Shown here: positions 48,544 to 60,299 of the stretch, piece after piece | How positions within the stretch are numbered: position 1 is the stretch's first letter | How the letters are laid out: each line of letters starts with the position of its first letter | The notes under the pieces: generated by a model | The model's input: only the letters and a program-made list of their open reading frames with translations | Databases searched by the model: none | What the model was told of the DNA's origin: nothing | Program-made: the position numbers and the translations under genes | From: Cerrena zonata | Lineage: Eukaryota > Basidiomycota > Agaricomycetes > Polyporales > Cerrenaceae | Assembly (NCBI GenBank): GCA_038087015.1 | Contig: JASBNA010000002.1 | Location: 2,604,001 to 2,668,000 of the forward strand | Direction: 5' to 3' | Length of the DNA: 64,000 nucleotides

Positions 48544-49022
48544 GGCTGCCAAGCGTGTGACACTCATTCTTCCGTGTCCCGCCTTTATTTCTCTCCTCCC
48601 CCTCAAGATGACAACGCATGAATGGACGGTCCCTCGAATAGTCGCAATATTGAAAAAACTCCTGGAATTCAAACCCGAAAGACTTGCGAAGTTACGGAAG
48701 GGACATGTCACGTACTGCAAGTAAACAGTATGTACACACTCGTGTTTCAAAATTACATGTAAATGACGTAAGTAAAACTTTACTCCCCAGTAAATGGATT
48801 GAATATATTGCTATGTATATCTCGGACTCCACATTTTGCCTTCTAGTTAGTGCGACCAAGTGTCTAAATATCGAACTCGAATAGCCAGACATCTACCCAG
48901 AAAATCCTTACGTAGGCCTCTACTCTTCTTTCACAGTCATCACATAGGTCGACCCATGCGCCTCAATGCGACCATGTGATCGCGGCGTGAACACGACGTG
49001 ATTCCAGTGGCGAGCTTTGGCC

Positions 49023-49041
49023 AGTGGCACCCCATTGTCTT
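49023..49041 (+). promoter_or_regulatory. Conserved box upstream of F-box copy D
   Basis: AGTGGCACCCCATTGTCTT lies 86 bp before the ATG at 49128. It is preceded by CATGTGATCGCGG, similar to copy C. Confidence 0.5.
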
Positions 49042-49127
49042 TGAGCGAAACTTCAACCAGCTTTCACCTCTCAACTACTACCACTACCTCTATTCGTCCT
49101 ACCTCTCATATTCTAATTTACATACTT

Positions 49128-51755
49128 ATGGCTTACAATACACGAAAGAGAGCCATAGAGGCTATCGACGCGGCTGATACCTCTGACCCCGAGCCACTCA
49201 CCTCTAGCCCCGCTAAACGCGTCAGACGCGTCAAGGAGACTGTCGAAAAGACCAAACCAACTACTACTCGGGTTAGACGTAAGGGAGCCTTGAAAGAGCT
49301 CCCCAATATGCCTTTAGATATCATCTACGAGGTTCGTCTTTCTTTCACTCGAGCCACAGCAATGTATTTATACCGTGCTTCTGCATGTCTTGTAGATCCT
49401 TTCGCACATGCGTCTTGGGGACTTACTGAACTTGTCGCGAACGACGAAAGCTTTCCGCGAACTCATCCTCACGCGCGGAGCTGAACGGTTCTGGAAAGCT
49501 GCCCTGGAGAATTCCCAAGCTGAAGGTTTACCACCGTGTCCTGAGTGGTTAAGTAAGCCGGCATATGCTAACTTGATGTACTCTCCACACTGCCATGTAA
49601 GACGACCAGTCGAATTCATTTTCGCAGTGCTCACTTAATTTTTTCTTAGAATTGTCTCACTGGGAGTAACGTGCAGGCAGTGTTCTTTGTTTGGTGTGTA
49701 CGCTACTGCAAGAAATGCCAAGACGAGTAAGTCCTAATCTACAATCATCTAGTAACACTGTTACTCATCCTACATGCCACAATCAAAGACTTCTTCTCAA
49801 AGAAAAAGCCACAAACTATAGGTATAACGTCATACGTGCAACTCGTGACCTTTGCTCGGTTGCTAAAATCGAAACTTCCAAAAACATCAGTAAGTCTTTC
49901 GCACCCTCGCCCTCCTATCTCGTTCTTATTGATTATTCTTATTCTTTTGGACGTGAATTGTAGAAAGAAGAAGCTATACCTACCGTCATGTCACCACGAC
50001 TTTGTATTTTCGTAAATCGGACTTTGAGATGATACAGAAGAGGATCGAACAAGGCCAAATCGATGATAACGACTGGCAAAAGGAAAGACGCACTATGGTT
50101 TGGCAACGGAGAAAGGTGGGATTTCTCTCTCTTGTGTATCGCAGCATTGGCTCTTGCTCACGACGGGACTTCCGATTATATGTCAGTGGGCTGAATTATG
50201 CAAGGATTGGCATGATAACCTATTAGCAGCTAAAGCAAAAGAAATACAGGCCGTGAGGGACCAAAGACTTGCATCGTGAGCTGTACTTCAAATTGACATG
50301 GTGGAAACTTACTGACCGTTGAGTTTAGAGTGGTCTCGAAGTTGAAGGAATTGGGCTGGGAGGAAGAACTTAACTTTATGGCCTTGGAGAAATCTCACCC
50401 ATTGTTGAAACTCAGACACATGAAGCAAGCCCGTGCACTGACAGAGAAAGGTCAATATTTCATCTCTTGATCGTAATCATATCGTTGACCACGTTCCGAT
50501 CCATATAGCTTGGGAAGATATCGAGGAAGAAGCTATCGAACTTATGAACCAAAAGAAGGTAGAGCGACTTAATTCTCAATACAAAGCACCCCTAGCGGAT
50601 CGTCTCCAACACCTAGAATCATGGTTGGGCCAATTCAAGGACGAATTCTGTCCCTACATACCCCAACTGCGTGATGTGGCCTCTTTTTCAGTAATCAAGG
50701 CCCTCGTGGACGCCCCTCCTGAAGTGGAAGTCACCTTCGACACCTTTGAGTCTATCAAACACACTATCGTCGAACAAATGGCTGTATTCCAACATCATTT
50801 AAAAGAGATCATACGAAAATGGATCGAAGACGAAACGGGCCTTCAACTTTCTCCTGGTGTGGATATCTTTGATCTAGCCGTCACATCGCAAATCCGAGAT
50901 GGAGGGGATTCCAATCCACTGGAAAGCTATTTCTTTCACGACCGACCGAGTGTATACGAAGAGGTCGAGCTTGATTATTCCGCTGAAGATCGCTATGACA
51001 CTTTTGTGGATAAAATTACGCAGGAGCGTCGTTGGTCGACGTCGGACTTCCACCTTCCTTGGTCAACGGTCAAGTATGTTATTGAAGCAGTTGGTGAAGA
51101 CCCTGCTTGTGTTACTATCGCTACAATGAACAAGAAGGACAAACGATGGTATTGTGCTGGGACTTGTCATTCTGACAATGCTCGAATGATCATGAATTGG
51201 ACAGTAGCGGTAAGTCTTTTCTACAATACAAAATACGATAGCTCTGATGTAACCCATTACCATTATCTAGATTGCCCACGTTGCAAAGGGGGAACATGCC
51301 GGTAACAATCCAAAGAAAATCCTTGCTTTGGTGAAGCCAGAAGAGGCCAAACAAGTAGTCCCTATGGAGCTAGCCGAACTCAAACTCAATCGGTCGGACC
51401 GATGCTACATATACAATGTGTTGGTGCAAACGGTGTCCTTTGAAGTTGGCTTTCCTTCATGGAGACCATATACAAGATCATTTGACACATTGGTTTGTCG
51501 TCTTTCACTTACATACACGCTCGTTGCTCATGCTTATAATCCTTCCCACTCCGTTATTCTAGGCACGGTATAAGAAAACCTAAAGCATCTGACTCCCAGC
51601 TCGACGAAGCTTCTATTTACCCCTCGAAACCATTTTTCATCTTACGCAAACCAGCCAAGGGTTCCAAAAACGGAGAAGCATGGAAACTGGCCAACGCTAG
51701 TCTGAGGGACAAGAATCCTAGAACTGTGATTGGGAAACTCAGCAGCTACAAGTAA
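49128..51755 (+). CDS. F-box/zinc-cluster family protein, copy D (+1 frameshift before the finger)
   Basis: Ten exons by homology: 49128-49331, 49396-49596, 49650-49726, 49789-49889, 49964-50115, 50187-50275, 50329-50450, 50509-51209, 51271-51492 and 51563-51755. The F-box is LPNMPLDIIYEILSHMRLGD, and the first cluster is HCHNCLTG...YCKKCQDE. In exon 9 the frame entering from LKLNRSDRCYIYN is one base out of step with WCKRCPLKLAFLHGD and HLTHWH, so the exon has 222 nt where the paralogues' phase requires one base less. The finger and the intact last exon (ending VIGKLSSYK) are therefore lost unless the extra base near 51,418 is an assembly error. If real, translation stops at about 51,583. 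Confidence 0.8.
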
Positions 51756-52620
51756 CATTCTATCGCTGTGGGCTCTCTTACTGGTTCTATATGTCATGAC
51801 ACACTGCGTTCTCCACTTGGCAATATGGACTTTCGGCGGCGTCTGGAACTCGGAGGGAAGAATGTATACTATGGGCGACGTCAATGGGCGTTATACCTGA
51901 AACCTGAATAAACGCAGCGGGTAAGTATGTCACAAAGCTTCGGGGACGACGAACTCTCTATGCTAGCCCTCGCCTTCAAACGAGATCCTTATTGGAGTTA
52001 TTATGCAAAATGTACGATCCATTTTTAGCAGCGACAATCTAGTGTTGTACAGTTACGATGCTCGATCAAACCTTGTACTGGCTTCGGCAATTCATAGATG
52101 GCGATTACAACCAATACGCATGGTCTAAAGCTTGATTGAAGCCGTATGAACACAGCGCGCTGAGAGAGTACTGCATATTGTTGTTTCGAAGAGGAGACCC
52201 TGTATAACGCGCTTAGGCTGTTAGGCCCTTGTATTTGACGATCATGATGTTGATACTTGTCCTACAGCCTGGAGCATACTAGTGCGGGATGCGGTGGGAT
52301 GTGGATGTTCCACTATCAGACAATGCCTAACAAGAAAGCTGGAGGCAAGTTGAATATGAGTGGAGGAATTTGATCAAGTCAGTTGTGACTGAGTGTGACG
52401 GCGTAAGGCGAGCAGTGAGTGTGACGGTAGCACTGACACTGCCCCAGGTCTCCTTCTCTGGACAGCCCTCCGTACACCCGTCTCCACTTAAATCTCATCT
52501 TCGTTCCTTTCTATCTATCACTTCACGAAGCTTCCCTCCTATCTCACTCCGACCCGGCGAGCTCCCCCATACTAACGAGCTCGTTCCGCACACATCTCCA
52601 GAGTAGCAACCACCCGTGTT
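51756..52620. other. Intergenic region
   Basis: 865 bp between copy D and palI. No open frame here looks coding. The last 200 bp are C/T-rich on the + strand, as in several other promoters of this window. Confidence 0.5.
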
Positions 52621-54570
52621 ATGGGTATCATTCGCCCTGCTACCCCTGGTTTCCTAGTGACACTTGGAGGAACAATTTGTCTTGCCCTCGCTACATTCTC
52701 TGCACCGTTTTTGAAAAGCATATTCTTCTTGAAGGCTTCCCTAAGTCAGGAGGGTCTCGACGGAAGCATCGTCTTTGGTACCTTTGGCTACTGCTTGGAA
52801 CTCGCATCAAATGGAACAACTTGTTCAAAAGCCAAGATTGGTTACGACCTCGGTCAGTCCCCATAAATCATTCATTCTTTGAAAGCCCATTGAGTAAACT
52901 CCCCGTCCACACACAAAAGATATCAACGGACTCGTAGGCAACGACCTCCCTATCAAAATTCCCAATGTCATCGTCAAATGGATCACATACGCCCTCATCT
53001 TACACGCAGTCGCTCTCGTCCTCGCAGCTGTCTCCAGCGTCTTCGGTCTTCTCGCTCATGTACGTGAAATGGCCATGACTTGCTGCAGCACCTGTGTTAG
53101 CGGTTTCGCAGCAGCTATCGCCATGCTCGCCTTCATCTTCGACATCGCTTTCTTCTTCCTCGCCAAGACGCGTATAAATGCTATAGAAGGTGCCAGTGCG
53201 TCTATTGGTATCGGTCTCTGGTTGACACTTGCCGCTTGGATTTGTTTGTTCTTTGCCGGATGCTTCTATTGCTTTGGAAGGTGTTGCATCAGTAGGAGAC
53301 CTAGGGACGAGGACAAGAGGAGGAATAAGCCTGATGTGGATACGGGTTATGTGGAACAGATTAGGTTGGACGCTGTCAAGGCTGAGGCTGATAGGAAAGC
53401 AAGACAAGCTAAGGGTGAAGTTGGTTTGCCCGCATTCCAGGAGTACGAGTCTACTCCTTTGACCAAGGTTGACCACGAAGAATACCTCGATAACGGACAC
53501 GAAGTCTTGCCTTACCACAACAACTCCGGTGTCGGTGCAGGCACTGCCGCTTACACCAGACAAGGCGCTGCTCCACCTTCTCACTCAGGGTATTCTCAAG
53601 CTGCTCCGGGAACCCGTGCTGTGGACGACTATTACAATTCCCGACCCAACCCAAGGCGACAGGGAAGTGGAATGACCGGTCATACTCAAACGACGTCTTC
53701 ATATTCTGCATCAACGTATTCCGCACCTATGCCTAATGTGCCCGCCATCCCTCCCCCACCTTCAAACCTCAACGCCATTGGTACTTCCGCAGCAATGGCA
53801 GGTGCCGCTGCAGGCGCAGGTTATTTGGCTTCTTCAGGTGGACAGTACCATGACCAATATCCAAGCGGTGCTTCAGGTGCTGCGTATGGGCATACCGCAG
53901 GCGGTACATCATGTACGTTCTCTTCTATTTTTTCCAACCTCGTTTCTATCGGGTAAAGATAAATAACTCACTTGACCTCTTTTCTTCTTTTCTACCCTTC
54001 GATTTTTTGTCTATTACAGATCACTCCGCAGCTTCGCACCCACAATACGCTTCAACATATTCCACTTACGCAGATCCTTTCGGACCAGCCAACCCGGATC
54101 CTTCGTCCTTCAACACTGATGTATACAATAGCACAGCATACATGAACCACCCCGCATCCAACTCTAGATCACCACCACCTACCACGCAATCCCCTTCTAA
54201 CGCCTACGGAGGCGGATACCAAGCCCAACCTCAAGCCCAACGACAATACACGTTAGGAGGAGACGGCTACGGCTCCAACATCCTTCCCGACCACTCTTCT
54301 CCAACCCCACAACATCAACAATCCGGTGGGTTTGACCCATACGCGCCTTATTACCCTCCTCAATCTACCTCTACACCGCCGATGCCTCAGGCGTCTTCAC
54401 CTGTAGGTATGTTGGCTGTACCGACGAGTCCTAGTGGACCGAGACCGTCGAGTGTGTCGACGTTGCCGATGCCTTCGAATATGCCTCAACAGCCGCAGTA
54501 TGATGATAGTCCGCCGATGTATGATGCTGCTACGGCGCAGCCTGCTGGGCAGTGGGGGACTAAGCAATGA
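52621..54570 (+). CDS. palI: PalI/RIM9-like SUR7-family pH-sensing membrane protein
   Basis: Three exons, 52621-52852, 52920-53912 and 54020-54570, encode 591 residues. The first TM segment (PGFLVTLGGTICLALATFSA) is followed by an extracellular loop and three TM helices, among them WITYALILHAVALVLAAVSS, then GFAAAIAMLAFIFDIAFFF and LWLTLAAWICLFFAGCFYCF. The four-TM SUR7/PalI plan is followed by FGRCCISRRPRDED, typical of fungal PalI proteins. The long tail (about 380 residues) is Ser/Pro/Tyr/Gln-rich and probably disordered, as in other PalI proteins. PalI/Rim9 helps place the ambient-pH sensor PalH/Rim21 at the plasma membrane; that role is from the family. Confidence 0.92.
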
Positions 54571-56048
54571 GAGTCTTAGGACTGTTGTGTTGGCTTATGA
54601 GACCTCTTGGAGTTCACACTCCAAGATCCAAGATCCAGGCTTCAAGCTTCTTAGCTTGGCGCGGCAGGAGTCGAGGCTAGTGGGTGAGATCGAGGTATGA
54701 CGACTTAAATTGAGACTCTCAGGGTGGAATTTGTGTTACATTACTTGGTACTTTTTGTGTTTTCTTCCTTTCTTGGTTACGACCTCACGAAATCACGATC
54801 AAACGCCAACCAAAGGGTTTTTCTTCGTCGTCGTTGTGATGCAGTGGACACTCTTCCCATTCCTCCTCCTCCCTTTCTTCATCTTTTTTTACAACTTATT
54901 TTATTTCTTTTTGTTGATCATCCCCGGACTTGACTTAAACCTCCTCTTCACACGGTAAAAGCATATTAGCACATTGCATTCGACTCCCTTTTAACTCCAT
55001 TTTTATTCCCTCCATCTGTCTCGCTCGCACTCGTATGTTACATTGCTACCACAGTATGCCTCTACTCATTGTGCTCAGTCAGTTTGATGTCGCTCGCTTT
55101 GTAATGTAATCCTCTCTGTTCATACAGATCCCTCTGCGTCTGCTGTCCTTCCGAACTGGGCTCTTGGATTGTTCGGTGAGTAATTCATTTTTGAATAGGG
55201 ATTCGGACGGAAGGTTCGGTCATGGAAAATACAAGGTGTGTCGTGTTACCTTTGCAGGGTCTTTTGAATTGGTTGATGTCGACATATCTAATCTATCTGC
55301 TACCCGATGTATTGACGTTGTTCTCTTGGTACTTCCCTGTCAAGTACGTTTTGGAAGGCGGACCAGAAGATCGATAACAACAACAGCCTAACGGAGGTAT
55401 CATATCTTACGCACAACATTGAACATTCGGAACGAGAAAGGCGTAATCTCCAACATTCGATATTCAAGCTGTCTGGAGGGCGGGTTTCAATCATCTGTGG
55501 CTGCATGTCCGGCGCGCGGTGATAATTGCCATAGCTCTGGTGATCATCACCATGTGCGTTTGCGTTGACATTGACAGATATTCAAAGTCAATGATCTTGA
55601 TACGAGGTTGTGGCTTACACCACTCAAACCTTAGCGTGACCACTTCTTCTCCCTCATACCCTCGCATGAAGACAATACGGAAGAGTACGGGCCACATTCT
55701 AACGGTTGGGCTTCTTGATTTCATTGTGAGCCATGCGGACGAGGGGTTTGGAAGGACTTCCGAGATTAATTATCATAAGAACCGCTAGCTTGTGTTCTTG
55801 TATTCCTGTCAGGGTCCTCAAGCAGGTGAACTTTAAGTCACCAGAGAGTATCACTCCATTTTCAATGTGACATGTTCATGTGGTGATAAGGGTTCTTCAT
55901 CGATTCTCTGCTGATCCGTAGGGCTGTAAGGAAGGAAGAAGGCAATAGAGTTCGTAATCGCTAATCCACTGGAAGACAAATCATTTGAATTGTTAACTCT
56001 CGAAACAAATGGTCTAGACCTAGAATGTGATGTCTATAATCGACTGGT
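54571..56048. other. Intergenic region between convergent genes
   Basis: About 1.5 kb between the 3' ends of palI and the minus-strand kinase gene. T-rich stretches near 54,880-54,930 may belong to the palI 3' UTR. No gene or structured RNA was recognised. Confidence 0.5.
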
Positions 56049-57542
56049 TCATAAGACAAGGCCAGGGATCCCTCTATATAGCTCAATATATATATCAGCT
56101 AAACTCTGTCTGCTCTCAATAGCTGCCTCAGCTTTCGCGGCGATGTCTGCCGGCGAATAAATACACTGAGGGTCACCTGTGAGAATCTGAACGATCCTAA
56201 ACATAGGTAGTCTTTCGCGGGGGTCGAGGTGCCAGCAAGTCCTGGTTAGATTCCAAATATCGTCGGGCATATTCTCAGGTCGAGGTGGAAGATCGCCATC
56301 TGGGTATTTCGCGTAAGGCGCTGCATTTCCTTGCATAGCCGCTGGAAAGGGTGGCACTTCTCCCGTGTAAAGCTAGTATGACGTGATAAGTTGGTTTGTT
56401 CACGAAGTAACTAAGACTTACCTCGATTGCCATACACCCAAATGCGTACACATCGCCTGCAGTGGTCGCATCCCACTGAGGGGATACAAAGATTTCGGGG
56501 GCTAGCCATCTTTGAACTTGGCTGTAAGGCTTCTGTACTGCAGTCCATTCCTCTCGAAATGGAGCTAGGACAATGTCAGACACTTTGGCAACTCCCTCGT
56601 CGTCGATGAAGACATTGTTCTATCAATATAATGAGAGCATGAGAATAGAGATAGGAATGTGAACTAACCCCTCGCAGGTCACCATGCCAGATTGCCCAGC
56701 TGTGGAGATAGGTCATCCCAGATGCGATTTCGGTAAGCTAGATCGTACGTTTTTGAGTTCGAGCAAAGACCATAATAGGGACTACACAAACCCATTGATT
56801 GAGTTGTTCAGATGAAGGTTTAGTAGGGAGCTTAGAAATGTAGCTTCTAATATGATCGTTCTTGTACCAGGGCTGAATCAAACCAGGATATCGTGAGAAG
56901 GTGACATCGATTCCAAAGAGTGGTACAATGTTTGGATGGCGAAGCTGTCGCCACTTCAAACATTCATAGAAAAGACGCTATAATGGCGACGAGTAGGTTT
57001 TTATGTTAATTATGCACATCCCGTCCAATACTCACCATCCGTGGCAGTGACTGAACTGAATGACTGCGTATTTGTCTGACAGCGACTGTGGCGGACTTGT
57101 ATTGACCTAGATAGATGTTAGAGCTAATCCCTCCGCATATCGGTAGTATATCTGTGGATAGCCCGGGTATTCGTACAAACAACGAAGGTGGAAACTGTTG
57201 AGATCGTTCAGCCGCAGTTAGCATGATCCAGTATAGTCTTCGTCGATTCCCTAATGTTTCACTCGACATGGTTTGGTTCTCAGCGTACTGGAGATCAAGG
57301 TACTAGTGTAGAAACTTTAGTAACGATAGGTATCGTGGTACGTCTCTCGTGCTCACCTTCTGTAGCTCATCCAGAGCGTTTCGTGCATCTGCGCCGCGCA
57401 AGGCAACAAGTTCGGACTGAGCCTCATACCTAATATCATCATACGGGTCCAACAACCTTTCAATAAGGGATCCTTCAGGTTCAGAGAGATTCTGGTGCAT
57501 ATTTCTCGGTCCTTCCAGATCAGAAGTTTGAATACCAGACAT
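56049..57542 (-). CDS. TKL-like protein kinase homologue, possibly a pseudokinase
   Basis: Six exons, 57357-57542, 57036-57302, 56792-56977, 56669-56737, 56422-56619 and 56049-56372, encode 409 residues. The kinase domain (about residues 115-385) is of the tyrosine-kinase-like type expanded in Agaricomycetes. The catalytic loop HGDLRGNNVFI keeps Asp233 and the Asn, the activation segment ends WLAPEIF, and DVYAFGCMAIE and TCWHLDPRERLPM are typical of subdomains IX-XI. The beta3 lysine is replaced by Arg138 (VAVRQIR), the glycine-rich loop is reduced to GGISSNIYLGQY, and the DFG motif reads SDI. These changes suggest weak or no phosphotransfer. The N-terminal 100 residues are helical with no named domain. 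Confidence 0.85.
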
Positions 57543-58053
57543 CTTTGATACCTCCTAGTAGTACAGACTGTCTTCTGCCAGTTTAATGTCAACTACGCCA
57601 CACTCAAGTCTGGATACAATGATTCACTTACTTCTGTTAGGGAACAATTTTCTTCCTTCCTGCTCTTTTCTATCAGATAGAGTTGTAATCCGTCAGTCTG
57701 GGTAATGTGATAGTACCTGTACAAAAGAAGGGAGCGGTATACGTTGTCGGTGGCGCAGTCTCAAATATTATCGTCACGTATGTGCCATATATGGAAAGTG
57801 TCCAAGATGACACTACAATTCAGGGTAGGTAGAATACTTAGTCGACATGGCCGAACTGGAGACATAAAGACAGATTACTTGTGGTCTCTCTATTTTCCGA
57901 TAACCTGGCTACCTTCTGCATGTTCAGCTAGAGTATTAGGATGGATTAGTCATGTATTCGGACCCAAAGGATGAGCAGGTAGGATGGGTACCATCATACG
58001 GCAGCCTAATATCGACAAAAACGTAGGGTTTGCGCTAACAATGGAGATAGGCA
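57543..58053. other. Intergenic region, partly duplicated
   Basis: 511 bp upstream of the kinase gene. The part right of about 57,900 resembles 60,100-60,300 (shared CCATCATACG and CCTAATAT), so the segmental duplication reaches beyond the decayed genes. Confidence 0.5.
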
Positions 58054-59468
58054 TTAGCATTCGAGGTAGAAAGCATGTTCGTAAGAAGCATACTCACGCA
58101 TCAAACGAAGTGAATAGAGACGGCTAGCTTGCATGTGAACATGTCGAACACATAATAGCTAACAGACGACATACCCTTCCAAGTACCCATATCATGCAAT
58201 TCACCAGTGCTATCACGGAGACACCTCCGTAGAATAAGATCGAATCCCACAATAAGACTTTCAACAAATTTGGTGCATTCGTTGGATCGCGGTAGTTCTT
58301 TGCACATTTGTAGAAAGCCAATCCGGCTAGAGTAGATTCGAAGACAAGGACTACAAACCATACTGTCCATGCGTATGGAATATTATTGTGCGCGAAACAA
58401 CCCAGTGAGAGATGAAGGTCGACTGCTACTCATGAGATGCATCAGATCTCCTTTCAGGGCCATGAAAGAATAACTTACTTTGGATTCTCAGGATAATCTG
58501 AGTCAACACTACTGTAGCTGTAAGAAATTCGGCTGCTAGCAGCCCAAAAAGCCCGAACAGAAGCTTGCGATTACATTCGTAGATAGCGTACATTCGAAGT
58601 ACGAGGATTGCTGTCACAGTGTGAGTCAATGTTACAGATGCAATATCAGACCCGAAACATACAACCGCTGCACAATGAAATTGGGAAGTTGAGGAGGATC
58701 CATATTTTATACCACGCGGAACATCTGCTCAAGAAGCTGAAGCATTAGAGGGAAGGAAAAGGACATCTGTCTACTTACAGCTAGAAGGGCCAATGGATCA
58801 GCAAAATAGATTATATGCAGGAGGGTGAGACTAACTGACGTTTCCGGATGGATGATAAACATGGAGCACTGGGAAGAAAACATGTCACAGATGATTTGTA
58901 CAACTATGAATATGCACATGCTTGTATTCTTACCAACTGTCGCAATTCTGGAGATGGTCAACATTTGTCGCAGTATACCGGACCAATATGTACACTTACA
59001 TTAGATTCAACAAGCTTTACGAGACGCGATATAAGATCAATAGTTTGATAGACAAGAGGATAATCGATACCTGCAATATCGTAGCTAGTGACGGCGTATG
59101 AGTGGAGCGGTACCACTAACAGAAGGAAGAAGACATACTCCACCAAAGAGAATACCCTTCCAAGTAATACGTTGACTATTCCAGATCAGAGACATCTGCC
59201 ACCCAGTCGTCGTTATTTAGTACAAAATAGGTACGGTAGACAAGAAGTAATGGACTCACTTCATCATCGAGGGTAAGAACTATGTTTCGATTAATAATCA
59301 ATAAATGTATCGACAAACAATGCTAGGAGGTTACCTACAATAATCGTAGACAGCAATCGCTAGACATGCTGCTGTATAGTTATGAATAATCCGATGAAGT
59401 GAATGATATTTTGTGACGGACTATATGTGAGGCGGGATAGTTGTGCATCCCAAACGTAGATTTTCCAC
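58054..59468 (-). pseudogene. Decayed DUF6533-like multi-TM protein, copy 1
   Basis: On the minus strand the family landmarks appear in order: the YDYFLTLDDE element spliced to MSLIWNSQRITWKGILF, CSAWYKIWILLNFP, AILVLRMYAIYECNRKLLFG, YAWTVWFVVLVFESTLAGL and KVLLWDSILFYGG with several splice sites. Compared with copy 2, the start ATG is GTG (59468), an in-frame TAG lies in the first exon, and a one-base deletion breaks the exon after ILFGG. The family has seven-helix-like fungal membrane proteins of unknown function. The exact exon ends are uncertain. Confidence 0.6.
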
Positions 59469-60299
59469 TCTTCTGAGGGAACCTCCAAGGCTAGAACTGG
59501 GTTGACGGAGGACATGTGTGACCAAAAATGCCACATATGCACCTCTGCAAGCTTGCGTAGTATTTATGTGAAGCAATCTGATCGCGAGGAGACTGGACTG
59601 GGGTATCGATAACGCTGTGATCGTGTGTTGAGGGCTCCAAAACATCTCAAACATTGTTGAAAGATCGATGTGCGGAAGCAGGACCCTGAGCTTGGGAATG
59701 GAGCCGAAAGACTGTGTGATAGAATTTGATACAGGATGCCGTGGATCATGTTGGCCGCCCGCGAACCACCTATTCATACCCCGTCTATTGTAGCAGATGT
59801 CAGAGTCAGTATCCATCCAGTTGATCATCAAAGAATAGGTGGCGGAAGCGTGACCGGCTTTCTCTCAACCCGCCGAGATAAATGTACGAATGTGAGCGCT
59901 TCACTCTAAAGCGGTGAGTATGCAGTAAGAGGCGAGACCACTCTTATAAGCTATCTAAGCGTTATTTGCGAGGGATAGAGGTTGGTTTTCAAACCAGTAT
60001 GAGGCAGGGTCAAAGAGAAAGGCAAGGCCCAACCCGGAAATGACGTTAATAGAGGTTACTCATTAGAGGTGGCGATATAGCTATCGGGGCGAAACACTAG
60101 CGACGAAAATACATCATTTGTCGCCTCTGCGCTCAACGTCCGATTCGCCTTCTGCATATTTAGCTGACAAAAATAAAATCAGTGATTTCTTCAGCACAAA
60201 CAATTGCAAACCAAAATGTATACCATCATACGACAACCTAATATTGATGAGAACGCAGGGTTCGTGCTATTATAGAAGGATAATCAATACCGGACGTGA
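59469..60299. other. Spacer between the duplicated decayed genes
   Basis: About 830 bp. A 136-codon minus-strand frame (59,421-59,831) runs through here but its sequence has no recognisable pattern. Nothing else was seen. Confidence 0.4.

Noticed and set aside
53000..53584. 194-codon minus-strand frame
   Set aside because: Antisense shadow of the palI membrane-domain exon; no independent splice signals or homology.
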